A stretch of 64,000 bases of DNA from positions 3,162,001 through 3,226,000 of the forward strand of contig NZ_CP154858.1 in NCBI RefSeq assembly GCF_041153465.1, given 5' to 3'. This stretch comes from Thermohahella caldifontis (GTDB lineage: Bacteria; Pseudomonadota; Gammaproteobacteria; Pseudomonadales; Oleiphilaceae). Below, piece by piece: positions 54,073-63,099 of the stretch (its first letter is position 1; each line of letters begins with the position of its first letter). The notes beneath the pieces were generated by a model that saw only the letters and a program-made list of their open reading frames with translations, was not told the DNA's origin and searched no databases. A program made the translations under genes and the position numbers.

Positions 54073-55775
54073 ATGGTCATGATCGGTTGGAAAAAAGGAT
54101 GCGCCTGGGCGCTTGGCCTATGGATCAGCACCTGCACCGCGATGGCAGACAACCTTGCCGAGGACATGACCGACTGGATCAGCCTGTTCACTCCGTCCAC
54201 CCTGACGCCTGCGCAGCAAGAGGCGGAACTGCGCTGGTTTGCAGAGGCCGCCCGACCTTACCGTGGCATGACGATCCGGGTGGTATCCGAGCGGATAGAC
54301 ACCCACAAGTTTGAAGCCAGCACCTTGGCGCGCGTGTTCTACCGACTGACAGGCATTCATGTGGTGCACGAGCTGACCGGTGAGGATGATGTCATCAAGA
54401 AGCTGCAGACGCAGATACAGACCGGTATCAATCTGTACGATGCGTACATCAATGACAGTGACTTCATCGGTTATCATTTCCGGTCCGGCCACGTCGTCCC
54501 CATTGACGAGTTGACGAAGGATCCGGCGACAACCCTGCCGACGCTGGATCTGCAGGACTTTATCGGACTGGATTTTACGACCGGTCCGGATGGCCGGATC
54601 TATCAGCTTCCGGATCAGCAGTTCGCGAATCTCTACTGGTATCGTGATGACTGGTTCCGGCGTCCCGATCTCCGGGAGCGCTTCAGGGCGCTTTACGGAT
54701 ATGAACTCGGCGTGCCTCAGAACTGGGCGGCGTATCGCGACATTGCCGAGTTCTTTACCGTGCACGTGAGGGAGATTGACGGCAAGCGGGTCTGGGGACA
54801 CATGGATTATGCGCGGACGGATCCGTCCCTTGGCTGGCGGATTTCCGATGCCTGGCTGTCCATGGCGGGCGCCAGTGACAAGGGATTGCCGAACGGTTAT
54901 CCGGTGGATGACTGGGGTATACGTGTCATCGGCTGTCAGCCCGTGGGAGCGAGTGTCGCGCGGGGCGGTGCAGTGGACAGTCCTGCGGCCATCTATGCGC
55001 TCCAGACATTCCTGGACTGGCTGAACCGGTATGCGCCACCTGAAGCCAAAACGCTCAACTTTACCGAGGCGGGAGACTGGCCCGGACGCGGGCAGATTGC
55101 GCAGCAGATTTTCTGGTATACCGCCTTTACCGCGTCACTCACCCGCCCCGGGCTGCCGGTGATGAACGAGGACGGCACGCCCAGATGGCGCATGGCGCCT
55201 TCGCCTCATGGCAAGTACTGGCAACCCGGCATGAAGCTGGGCTACCAGGATGCGGGAAGCTGGACATTTCTTCGCCAGACCCCGGATGAGCGGCGCAAGG
55301 CTGCCTGGCTGTATGCCCAGTTTACCGTGTCCCGGACGGTCTCCCTGAAAAAGACGCTGGTGGGCCTGACCCCCATCCGCAAATCGGATATTGATTCGGA
55401 TGTGATGACCGAGCGGGCCCCATATCTGGGGGGATTGGTCGAGTTCTACCGATCCGGGGGCGAAACGTGTGGACCCCCACGGGAACCAATGTGCCGGACT
55501 ATGCCCGGCTTGCCGGCTTTTGGTGGCAGCACGTGAGTCGGGCGGTTGAAGGTCGGGTGACGGCCGCCGAGGCCATGCAGGGACTGGCCCGGTCCATGGA
55601 TGAATCGCTGGCTCGGATGGCCCGCGAGCCATCCCTCAAATGCGCGCCGGTACTCAATGATCCGGAACCCGAAGAGGTCTGGCTGAAGCGGCCCGGTGCA
55701 CCCTGGCCGGCCATGGATGAACCGGAAAAAGGGGTGACATTGCCTTATGAAGATGCAATCAAGGTCTGGCGCTAG
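54073..55775 (+). pseudogene. Family 1 extracellular solute-binding protein (GlpV-like), reading frame broken at 55456-55461
   Basis: Joined, the product is about 567 aa. It has a signal peptide (GCAWALGLWISTCTAMA), then WISLFTPSTLTPAQQEAELRWF, INDSDFIGYHFR, TTGPDGRIYQLPDQQFANLYWYRDDWF and WRISDAWLSMAGASDKGLPNGYP. These resemble periplasmic binding proteins of glycerol/polyol ABC importers. The frame is lost after GGLVEFYRS; homology (NVWTPTGTNVPDYARLAGFWWQ) goes on in the -1 frame, and one extra G in the G5 run restores it. No ABC permease or ATPase gene is adjacent. Confidence 0.85.
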
Positions 55776-56480
55776 CCTGCTCGTTTTGTGGCTGGGCCTG
55801 GCAAGTGCCTGGCTGCATGCCGAAACACCCTTGCGGGTTTTCAGTTACGATGAGCCGCCTCTGGTCATGTTTGGCGAAGGGAAACCGGACGGGGTGCTCA
55901 TCCGTGTGATGACGCGCCTGTTCGAGCGGGCGGGTATCGATTGGCGACTCTCTCTGCTGCCCCCGAAGCGGGCGCTGCTCATGGCCCGGACCACCCCCGG
56001 AAGTTGCGTGTTTCCCATCGAGCGCAGTCAGGAGCGGGAAGCACAATACGTTTGGATCAGCCCGGTCAGCATCTCCCGGCATGGTGCCTACTTTCCGCCC
56101 GGCCAACAGCCCAAAATCATCACCCTGGACGATCTGCGTCCCTATACGCTGGGAACCTATCTCGGCAGTGGCCTGGGGAATATCTCGAATCCTTTGGCAT
56201 GCGTGTGGAATACGCCCCCCGGAATGCCCTGAATCTGGAAAAACTGCTGCGCGGGAGAATTGGTGTCTGGGTTTCCGATACGGTTTCTGCGGACTGGATG
56301 GCCCGGCAGAAAGGTGTCAGACTGGGGGAGCCGGCGCTGGTTTTCTTCACGACTGTACGGGCCATGGGTTGTCATCGGGATCTGGCCCCGGACGTGCAGG
56401 CGCGCCTGCAAACGGAACTGACCCGCATGTACGCTTCTGGTGAAGTGGATCGGTTGTATGCGGCGTTTTTCGCCAACTGA
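55747..56480 (+). pseudogene. Family 3 periplasmic solute-binding protein, reading frame broken at 56175-56178
   Basis: Joined across a -1 shift the product is 244 aa with a signal peptide ending LHAE and the SBP_bac_3 opening LRVFSYDEPPLVMFGEGKPDGVLIRVMTRLFERAG. The first frame ends at 56232. Homology continues in the -1 frame (GEYLESFGMRVEYAPRNALNLEKLLRGRIGVWV), and one extra G in the G4 run at 56175-56178 would join them. It overlaps the upstream binding-protein gene by 29 bp, so they form one operon. Confidence 0.85.
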
Positions 56481-56497
56481 AAGGACGGGAGCGGGCC

Positions 56498-57247
56498 ATG
56501 AAGGGCAGCCGCATGGTAGGGATGGTGCTCTGGCTATGGAGTGCCTGTGTCTGGGCAGACCCGGTAAGGATCAGTACCGGAGAATGGCCGCCACTGATTG
56601 ATTCGTCAGCGCCGGGCGATGGGCCGCTGGCCCGGGTGGTTCGGGAAGCCTTTGCCCAACAAGGGATTGAGGTGGAGTTCGTCTTTCTGCCCTGGAGGCG
56701 GGCACTCTGGGAAGTGGAAAGTGGTGCGGTACCCTTGAGCATGGCGTGGCGGCACACACCCGCGCGGGACGCGCGCTTTCTCTTTTCCAGCGAGAACGTT
56801 TATCAGGGAGAAAACCTGTTCTTCTACAACCGTCTGTCCCGTTTCGACTGGAAATCCCCGGATGATCTGGCCCGTTACCGTCTGGGTGGTGTGCGCGGCT
56901 ATGCGTACAGCGATGCCTTCGATGAGGCGGCCCGGTCGGGCAAGCTCAACGTCTTTCGGGTCAATGATGAGAAAAGCCTGATTGCCATGCTGTTGGCGGG
57001 GCGCATTGATGCGTTCCCGGCTGACCGGCAGGTGGGACGCAATCTGATCTATCAGTATGCGGGTGACAAGGCGGATCAGATCGGGGTGCATCCGTTGCCG
57101 CTGACGCGCAAGCCCCTGTATCTGGTGGGGAGCAGGACTGATGCAGCGCAGCAACTCATGTCGCGCTTTGATGAAGGATTACGACAGCTCAAGGCAAGCG
57201 GGAAGTTTCGGGAAATTTACATGCCGCGGGAGATGGCGGAGAAGTAG
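56498..57247 (+). CDS. Family 3 periplasmic solute-binding protein
   Basis: The 249-aa product has a signal peptide (MVGMVLWLWSACVWA) and the SBP_bac_3 fold: VRISTGEWPPLIDSS, GIEVEFVFLPWRRALWEVESG and GRIDAFPADRQVGR. It starts 17 bp after the previous gene and resembles it, so the two may have arisen by duplication. The ligand is unknown; this subgroup often acts without a dedicated transporter. A terminator follows at 57300. Confidence 0.87.
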   Translation: MKGSRMVGMVLWLWSACVWADPVRISTGEWPPLIDSSAPGDGPLARVVREAFAQQGIEVEFVFLPWRRALWEVESGAVPLSMAWRHTPARDARFLFSSENVYQGENLFFYNRLSRFDWKSPDDLARYRLGGVRGYAYSDAFDEAARSGKLNVFRVNDEKSLIAMLLAGRIDAFPADRQVGRNLIYQYAGDKADQIGVHPLPLTRKPLYLVGSRTDAAQQLMSRFDEGLRQLKASGKFREIYMPREMAEK

Positions 57248-57299
57248 ATCTGTTCCGGCCGGGGTTGCCGGAATTGACGGGTTGGTCAACTGCAGAAAC

Positions 57300-57329
57300 A
57301 AAAAGAGGCGGACAAGTCCGCCTCTTTTT
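57300..57329. terminator. Bidirectional intrinsic terminator
   Basis: A perfect 14-bp stem AAAAAGAGGCGGAC / GTCCGCCTCTTTTT with a 2-base loop and T runs on both strands separates the convergent binding-protein operon and csp. Confidence 0.93.
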
Positions 57330-57343
57330 GGCTTTTTACAGGC

Positions 57344-57553
57344 TTACAGAACTTCTACGTTCTCGGCCTGAGGGCCTTTCTGGCCCTGACCTTCAGTGAA
57401 AGACACGCGCTGGCCTTCCTGAAGGGTACGGAAACCGCCACCCTGAATGTTGCTGAAATGCACGAACAGGTCGGAACCGCCTTCGCGCGTGATGAAGCCA
57501 TAACCTTTGCTTTCGTTGAACCACTTAACGGTTCCGGTCAATTTCTCAGACAT
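57344..57553 (-). CDS. Cold shock family protein (CspA-like)
   Basis: The 69-aa OB-fold RNA/DNA chaperone carries RNP1 (KGYGFI) and RNP2 (DLFVHF), with the typical start GTVKWFNESKGYGFI. It lies just downstream of deaD on the same strand, a common cold-response pairing. Confidence 0.96.
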   Translation of the reverse strand: MSEKLTGTVKWFNESKGYGFITREGGSDLFVHFSNIQGGGFRTLQEGQRVSFTEGQGQKGPQAENVEVL

Positions 57554-57711
57554 TGCTATATAACCTTAATCATTTGTATCTATGCCGGGGGCAGTTGTTT
57601 CGTGTTGGGGGGAACGGGCAGTGGCAATCTTCTGGAAGGCTGTACTGGTCCGTGTCTCCGTACACGCAAGATCAAGTCTATAGGTATTGAGCTTGCGCGG
57701 CAACACATTTT
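57554..57711 (-). promoter_or_regulatory. csp promoter and long 5' leader
   Basis: The 158 bp between deaD and csp hold no gene. A weak promoter-like pair (TTGCCG-15 bp-TATAGA on the minus strand, overlapping the end of the interval near deaD) would give a leader of about 130-150 nt, as in cold-inducible csp mRNAs. A purine-rich ribosome site before csp is weak. Confidence 0.4.
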
Positions 57712-59487
57712 TCATGAATATTTTTTGTTCGACCGCTGGCCGCCCTTGCGGGGACGACTCTTGTCCAGAGACAGCTTGCCCGTGCGGGGGCGGCTGACCG
57801 GCATGGAGCCATCCATGGGTTGCAGACCCAGCCTGCGGCCGCGCACAAAGACGCCCTGGAGATGGCGGAAAACGCCATCGGGCATGCCGCGCGGGAGATC
57901 CACGGTGCTGTAGTCGTCAAAGAGCTGGATGCGGCCGATATGGGCGCTGTCCATGCCGGCTTCATTGGCGATGGCCCCGACGATATCACCGGGGCGAACG
58001 TCGTGGTTGCGACCCACGGCAATCCGGTAGGTGACCATGTCCAGGTCGCGGTCATGGGCGGCGCGATCACGCGGATTGCGGGGCGCCCGCTCTGCGGAAC
58101 GCGGACGGCCTTCGCCACGGGGTTCGCGGCGGCTGCGTTCGCGCTCAGGCGCTCCCACCGGATCCGGCGTTTCCGGCATCACCAGCGGTTTGCCCTGATT
58201 GGCCATGAATGCCAGGGCGCCAGCGATTTCGACCGGATCCTTGCCGGTCTCGGCGATATAGGTTTCGATCAGTTGCGTGAAGAATGCGGTATCTTCCTGA
58301 TCAATCACATCCGTGATGCGCTGCTGGAACTGTTCCACCCGCTTGAGATTCACTTCCTTGCGCGAGGGCAGGGACATGGGCGGAATCTTCTGACCGGTGG
58401 CGCGCTCGATCATGGACAGCATGCGCCGTTCGCGCGGCGCAACGAACAGGATGGCCTTGCCCTGACGGCCAGCACGGCCGGTACGTCCGATGCGGTGGGT
58501 GTAGGCCTCCGTATCGTAGGGGATGTCGTAGTTGATGACATGGCTGACGCGCGCCACGTCAATGCCGCGTGCGGCCACATCCGTGGCGATCAGAATGTCG
58601 ATGGCACCGGACTTGAGCTGTTCGATGGTCTTTTCCCGGGCCGACTGGCTCATGTCGCCATTGATGGCTGCGCTGCGGAATCCTCGGGCTTCCAGCTTTT
58701 CAGCCAGTTCCGCAGTCTGGGTCCGGGTGCGCACGAAGATGATGAGGCCGTCCGTTTCTTCAACTTCGAGAATGCGGGTCAGGGCATCCAGCTTGTTGAG
58801 GCCCTTGGCCAGCCAGTAGGACTGTTCGATGTTGGCTAGGCTGGACGTGCTCGGCTTGATGCGGACCTGAACGGGATCCTTCAGGTAGTTGTGGATGATG
58901 GCCTGAATGGGTTTCGGCATGGTGGCCGAGAACAGGGCCGTCTGACGTTCTGCCGGCGCGCTCTTGAGAATTTCCGTGACGTCGTCGATGAAGCCCATGC
59001 GCAGCATTTCGTCCGCTTCGTCAAGGACGATATGCCGGATCCGGCTCAGATCCAGTGTCCGGCGGGACAGGTGATCCAGTGTCCGGCCCGGTGTGCCGAC
59101 AATGACATGCACGCCGCGTTGCAGCGCCCGGATCTGCGCCCGCATGTCCTGACCACCGTACAGCGGCAGCACGTGGAAGCCCTTGATGTGGCTGGCATAG
59201 GACTGAAACGCCTCGGCCACCTGGATGGCCAGCTCCCGGGTCGGGACCAGCACCAGTGCCTGCGGGGTGTTCTGGGCCAGGTCGATCCTGCTCAGGATCG
59301 GCAGCGCGAAGGCGGCGGTCTTGCCGGTGCCGGTCTGGGCCGTGCCCAGCAGGTCGCGGCCTTCGAGAAGGGGCGGAATGGCCTGGGCCTGAATGGGTGA
59401 AGGGGTTTCATAGCCGATGCGGCGCAGTGCGTCCAGTACGGGCGCGGACAGGTTCAGTTCTTCGAACCCGATTTCAATATCTGACAT
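57712..59487 (-). CDS. deaD: DEAD-box ATP-dependent RNA helicase DeaD/CsdA
   Basis: RNA unwinding in cold ribosome assembly and mRNA decay. The 591-aa product starts MSDIEIGFEELNLSAPVLDALRRIGYETPSPIQ (Q motif). Motifs I AQTGTGKT, Ia PTRELA, II DEAD, III SAT, V ATDVAARGID and VI HRIGRTGRAGR are intact. A DbpA-type RNA-binding domain (YRIAVGRNHDVRPGDIVGAIANEAG) and a basic tail end it. The longer upstream frame has no homology. Confidence 0.96.
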   Translation of the reverse strand: MSDIEIGFEELNLSAPVLDALRRIGYETPSPIQAQAIPPLLEGRDLLGTAQTGTGKTAAFALPILSRIDLAQNTPQALVLVPTRELAIQVAEAFQSYASHIKGFHVLPLYGGQDMRAQIRALQRGVHVIVGTPGRTLDHLSRRTLDLSRIRHIVLDEADEMLRMGFIDDVTEILKSAPAERQTALFSATMPKPIQAIIHNYLKDPVQVRIKPSTSSLANIEQSYWLAKGLNKLDALTRILEVEETDGLIIFVRTRTQTAELAEKLEARGFRSAAINGDMSQSAREKTIEQLKSGAIDILIATDVAARGIDVARVSHVINYDIPYDTEAYTHRIGRTGRAGRQGKAILFVAPRERRMLSMIERATGQKIPPMSLPSRKEVNLKRVEQFQQRITDVIDQEDTAFFTQLIETYIAETGKDPVEIAGALAFMANQGKPLVMPETPDPVGAPERERSRREPRGEGRPRSAERAPRNPRDRAAHDRDLDMVTYRIAVGRNHDVRPGDIVGAIANEAGMDSAHIGRIQLFDDYSTVDLPRGMPDGVFRHLQGVFVRGRRLGLQPMDGSMPVSRPRTGKLSLDKSRPRKGGQRSNKKYS

Positions 59488-59636
59488 GTAATAATGTGCC
59501 TTGAGGTCAAACGTGGGGCAATAACGACGAACAGCAGACGAGGAGTCGGAGCGGGCGTATTGCAAATTAAATTCCGCGCACAGTATGCCATGTCGGTGGC
59601 TGAAAGTAAATGCGCGGATTTTGATCAATCGGAATG

Positions 59637-59662
59637 CCGGACAGGCTGAGAGGCCTGTCCGG
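59637..59662. terminator. Stem-loop after the aldehyde dehydrogenase gene
   Basis: A perfect 9-bp stem CCGGACAGG / CCTGTCCGG with an 8-base loop lies 17 bp after the aldehyde dehydrogenase stop. There is no T run, so it may be a weak terminator or an mRNA-stabilising structure. Confidence 0.5.
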
Positions 59663-59678
59663 AGCGGGGCGTCAGAAG

Positions 59679-61199
59679 TCAGAAGAAGCCGAGCGGATCC
59701 GTGGCGTGGCTGACCAGCAGGTTCTTGGTGTTCTGGTAGTGCTCCAGAGCCTTCTTGTGGGTTTCGCGGCCGATTCCGGACTTCTTGTAGCCACCGAACG
59801 CCGCGTGGGCGGGGTAGGCATGGTAGCAGTTGACCCAGATGCGCCCGGCCTGAATGCCCCGGCTCATGCGCCAGGCAAGATTGATGTCGCGTGTCCAGAC
59901 GCCGGCACCCAGACCATACTCGGTGTCATTGGCAATCCGGAGGGCTTCCTCGGGCGTGCGGAAGGTGGTGATGCCCACCACGGGCCCGAAGATCTCTTCC
60001 TGAAAGACCTTCATCTCGTTGCTGCCCCTGAGCAGGGTCGGCTGGATGTAGTAACCGTTTTCCAGCCCGTCTTCGAGTGTTTCCACGCCACCACCGATCA
60101 GAACTTCGGCACCTTCCTGACGACCGATTTCGATATAGCTCAGGATCTTGTCAAACTGCTCCCGAGATGCCTGGGCGCCGACCTGGGTTTCCGTATCCAG
60201 CGGGTGACCCCGCTTGATGGCGCGCGTGCGGGCGAGTACCTTTTCGATGAAGGGCTCGTAGATGTCTTCCTGGATCAGGGCGCGTGAAGGACAAGTGCAG
60301 ACTTCTCCCTGGTTGAAGAAGGCCAGCACCAGTCCTTCCACGCATTTGTCCAGATAACTGTCTTCGTGGTCGAAGATGTCCCGGAAATACACGTTGGGGG
60401 ATTTGCCGCCCAGCTCGACGGTGGAGGGAATCAGGCGTTCTGCCGCGCAACGCAGGATATGCTGACCGACGGCCGTGGAGCCGGTGAAGGCAATCTTGGC
60501 GATGCGGTCGCTGGTGGCCAGTGCCTGGCCCGCTTCTTCCCCGAAACCGTTGACGATGTTCACGACACCCGGTGGGATCAGGTCGGCGATCAGCTCCATC
60601 AGGACCAGGATGGATGCCGGGGTCTGTTCGGCAGGCTTGAGGACCACACAGTTGCCGGCTGCCAGTGCCGGCCCCAGCTTCCAGGCGGCCATGAGCAGAG
60701 GGAAGTTCCAGGGGATGATCTGGCCGACCACGCCCAGTGGTTCGTACACATGGTAAGCCACGGTGCTGGCGTCCAGTTCTGCGAGCGAGCCTTCCTGGGC
60801 GCGGATGCAGCCTGCAAAGTAGCGGAAGTGATCGGCACAGAGGGGAATGTCGGCAGCCAGCGTTTCACGAATGGGCTTGCCGTTATCCCAGGTCTCGGCA
60901 ACGGCCAGCATTTCCGTGTTGGCATCGATCCGGTCGGCAATTTTCAGCAACAGGTTGGCACGTTCGGTGACGGAGGTCTTGCCCCAGCTTTCGGCAGCCT
61001 TGTGGGCCGCATCCAGGGCCAGATTGATGTCTGCGGCATCGGAGCGGGGGATGTCGCAGATCCTGGAGCCATCCACCGGGGAGTGATTGGCAAAGTAGCG
61101 TCCGTTGACCGGGGGGACCCAATCACCACCGATGAAGTTTTCGTAGCGAGGCTTGAAATGTACCTTGGCACCTTCGGTGCCGGGTGCAGCATAGATCAT
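59679..61199 (-). CDS. Aldehyde dehydrogenase, ExaC/AcoD/AldB-like
   Basis: NAD(P)-dependent oxidation of aldehydes such as acetaldehyde. The 506-aa product has FIGGDWVPPVNGRYF, IIPWNFPLLMAAWKLGPALAAGN, the Glu in STVELGGKSPNV, the catalytic Cys in FFNQGEVCTCPSR and EEIFGPVV. Length and sequence fit the ExaC/AcoD group (ethanol or acetoin oxidation). It is divergent from an AraC regulator that probably controls it. Confidence 0.93.
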   Translation of the reverse strand: MIYAAPGTEGAKVHFKPRYENFIGGDWVPPVNGRYFANHSPVDGSRICDIPRSDAADINLALDAAHKAAESWGKTSVTERANLLLKIADRIDANTEMLAVAETWDNGKPIRETLAADIPLCADHFRYFAGCIRAQEGSLAELDASTVAYHVYEPLGVVGQIIPWNFPLLMAAWKLGPALAAGNCVVLKPAEQTPASILVLMELIADLIPPGVVNIVNGFGEEAGQALATSDRIAKIAFTGSTAVGQHILRCAAERLIPSTVELGGKSPNVYFRDIFDHEDSYLDKCVEGLVLAFFNQGEVCTCPSRALIQEDIYEPFIEKVLARTRAIKRGHPLDTETQVGAQASREQFDKILSYIEIGRQEGAEVLIGGGVETLEDGLENGYYIQPTLLRGSNEMKVFQEEIFGPVVGITTFRTPEEALRIANDTEYGLGAGVWTRDINLAWRMSRGIQAGRIWVNCYHAYPAHAAFGGYKKSGIGRETHKKALEHYQNTKNLLVSHATDPLGFF

Positions 61200-61369
61200 G
61201 GTCGCAGTCCTCTGTTTTTGTTGATGTTGAGGTGTTAGGATCGAGTGATCAAAGAATGGACACTCACAGGGTCAGGTTAACCGGACAGAGATGTGAAGAC
61301 TTGCCCGTGAGTCCGGATCAGTTGACCGGGAGTCCGGCACCGAACAAGAACAATATCAGGGGTGCAGCA

Positions 61370-62290
61370 ATGAAAGTGATCGAGCGGCCGGTGAAAACAC
61401 TGGTCGAGAACCGTGTTTCCTTTGGCGGTCCCAATGCGGAGCTGAGTATCTACGACACCTGGCTGCCTGCCTCCCAGGTCAGGTTGCAGGCCGGGGAGGT
61501 ATTGTATTGCGGCATGGTGACAGGCAGAAAGGTGTTGCATTGTCCGGACCGGGGCATCCTCCATTTTCTGCCCCACGAGTCCTTTGTGATGGCGCCGGGG
61601 ACACAGGTGGCCATCGATTTTCCCGATGCCGATCCTTCGGCACCCACCACCTGTCTGACCATTGAAATCACCCGTGAACGGGTCGCTCAGCTGTGTGACC
61701 ACCTGAATCACACCCGGCCACTGGAGCCGGTTCTGGAAGGCTGGCAGTATCGGGATGTGCCCTATCTGCTGACCTCGCACACCACGGCAACCGAGGCCTT
61801 GATAAGGCGCTTGCTGGATGTGTTTTCGGAAGATGATTCCGAGCGGGATGTGCTGATTGATCTGGGTATCAGCGAGCTGGTTGTGCGAATGTTGCAGCAT
61901 CAGACGCGCGGTCTGCTTCTGCAGGTTTGTGAACGGGCACCGGATACCAGCGGACTGACCGCAGCGGTCAGTCACATTCGTGCGCACCTGAGCGAACCGA
62001 TTGAAATCGACACGCTCTGCCGCCTGGCCTGCATGAGCCGGACCCGCTTTTATGAACAGTTCCGGCTTCAGTTGGGGTGTACGCCCCAGGCGTTCCAACT
62101 GCAGTTGCGCATGGAGGAGGCATGCCGACGGCTGGCGCGCGGCGAACAGGTCACGCGAGTGTGCTACGACCTGGGATTCCGCAATCCAAGCCATTTCACG
62201 CGCCGCTTCCAGGCCTTTTTTGGGGAAACACCGACCTGCTATCGCAAACGGCATGTGCAGGTCGGTGCGGAGTTGGCGGGTGGGCTATGA
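61370..62290 (+). CDS. AraC family transcriptional regulator
   Basis: The 306-aa product starts at an ATG after AGGGG. It has an N-terminal effector domain and a C-terminal double helix-turn-helix (IDTLCRLACMSRTRFYEQFRLQLGCTPQAFQLQLRMEEACRRLA, then GFRNPSHFTRRFQAFFGETPTCYR). It is divergent from the aldehyde dehydrogenase gene with 170 bp between starts, so it probably regulates aldehyde or alcohol oxidation. Confidence 0.9.
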   Translation: MKVIERPVKTLVENRVSFGGPNAELSIYDTWLPASQVRLQAGEVLYCGMVTGRKVLHCPDRGILHFLPHESFVMAPGTQVAIDFPDADPSAPTTCLTIEITRERVAQLCDHLNHTRPLEPVLEGWQYRDVPYLLTSHTTATEALIRRLLDVFSEDDSERDVLIDLGISELVVRMLQHQTRGLLLQVCERAPDTSGLTAAVSHIRAHLSEPIEIDTLCRLACMSRTRFYEQFRLQLGCTPQAFQLQLRMEEACRRLARGEQVTRVCYDLGFRNPSHFTRRFQAFFGETPTCYRKRHVQVGAELAGGL

Positions 62291-62704
62291 GCAGTTCCGT
62301 GAGCTGTTGCTCTCGAATGTTTTCAGTTCAGCCTGCAGGGCATCCAGACCGGCTTCCAATCGAGTGATCAGGTCCTTGACCACTTCAATGTGAAGGTTTT
62401 CCTTCTTGATCTGTTCGATCACGGAGAATCTCGATGGCTGGGGCTGCGGTTCCGCCAGGGCGCGTAGTAGCAGATCTCCCTGAAACATGTCATGGACTTG
62501 CCGGAACGTTGCACTCTCAAAGGGAACGGGTTGGGGTTCCGGACCGGGCAGCGTCGGCACCGCCGACCCTATCCTCCATAGTCCAAGATATCTTGAGAGG
62601 TACTGTGTTTCCAAATGTACACGAAAGAAATTACTATACGCCGGCTTTAGCCGCACGGCATGTGTCGCCGGGTCGAACTCGAAAATGGGGGCTTCGAAGG
62701 GCAT
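62285..62704 (-). CDS. Hypothetical protein with C-terminal coiled coil
   Basis: The 139-aa product starts at an ATG with AAGGAGA upstream. It is soluble, with the N-terminal FEFDPATHAVRLKPAYSNFFRVHLETQYLSRYL and a C-terminal helical coiled-coil stretch (NLHIEVVKDLITRLEAGLDALQAELKTF). No family is recognised. The 3' end overlaps the araC gene by 6 bp. Confidence 0.65.
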   Translation of the reverse strand: MPFEAPIFEFDPATHAVRLKPAYSNFFRVHLETQYLSRYLGLWRIGSAVPTLPGPEPQPVPFESATFRQVHDMFQGDLLLRALAEPQPQPSRFSVIEQIKKENLHIEVVKDLITRLEAGLDALQAELKTFESNSSRNCS

Positions 62705-62795
62705 GTTCGTCTCCTTGGTTGTTCCGTCAGACCGGGCCCCGAGTCGGGCCTGGTCAGATAAATGGTTCACTGCAGTGGTATGGTTGGGTGCACCT

Positions 62796-62903
62796 TTATG
62801 ACAAGCGGACCTTGCCTTCTTCAAAGGTCAGCAGCACGGCCTGCACCTGAAACGTCAGCAGGCTCAGCAGTACCCCCAGCACGGTTTGAATGATGGTTCT
62901 CAT
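62796..62903 (-). CDS. Small membrane or exported protein, 35 aa
   Basis: A 36-codon frame starts at an ATG with a strong ribosome site (AGGAGAT, 5 bp spacing). The product is MRTIIQTVLGVLLSLLTFQV followed by 15 residues ending GKVRLS: a basic start, one hydrophobic helix of about 18 residues and a short polar tail. It could be a single-pass membrane peptide or a very short exported peptide (cleavage after VQA). No family is recognised. Confidence 0.5.
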   Translation of the reverse strand: MRTIIQTVLGVLLSLLTFQVQAVLLTFEEGKVRLS

Positions 62904-63099
62904 CGTCTATCTCCTGTTCTGGTCAGTCCGTTTGTGGTGCCGGAGCGCCTACTGCCCGGGTGGTGACCGGCATCGGTCAAATCCAAGCATGTGCCATGCC
63001 TGTTTTCAGGACTGACCTTGAATCAGCAGGATACCGTTAGTTTTGTTGGGGTTGATGAGAAGTAAGTGCAAACTATTCTGACAGTTCTGGGGGGTGAAT

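Noticed and set aside
59637..59662. Strong intrinsic terminator after the aldehyde dehydrogenase
   Set aside because: The stem is perfect but has no T run on either strand, so it is listed only as a stem-loop with modest confidence.
62950..63010. Sigma-54-like sequence TGGCACATGCTTGGA upstream of the 35-aa ORF
   Set aside because: The -24 part fits, but the -12 dinucleotide is GA rather than the required GC.
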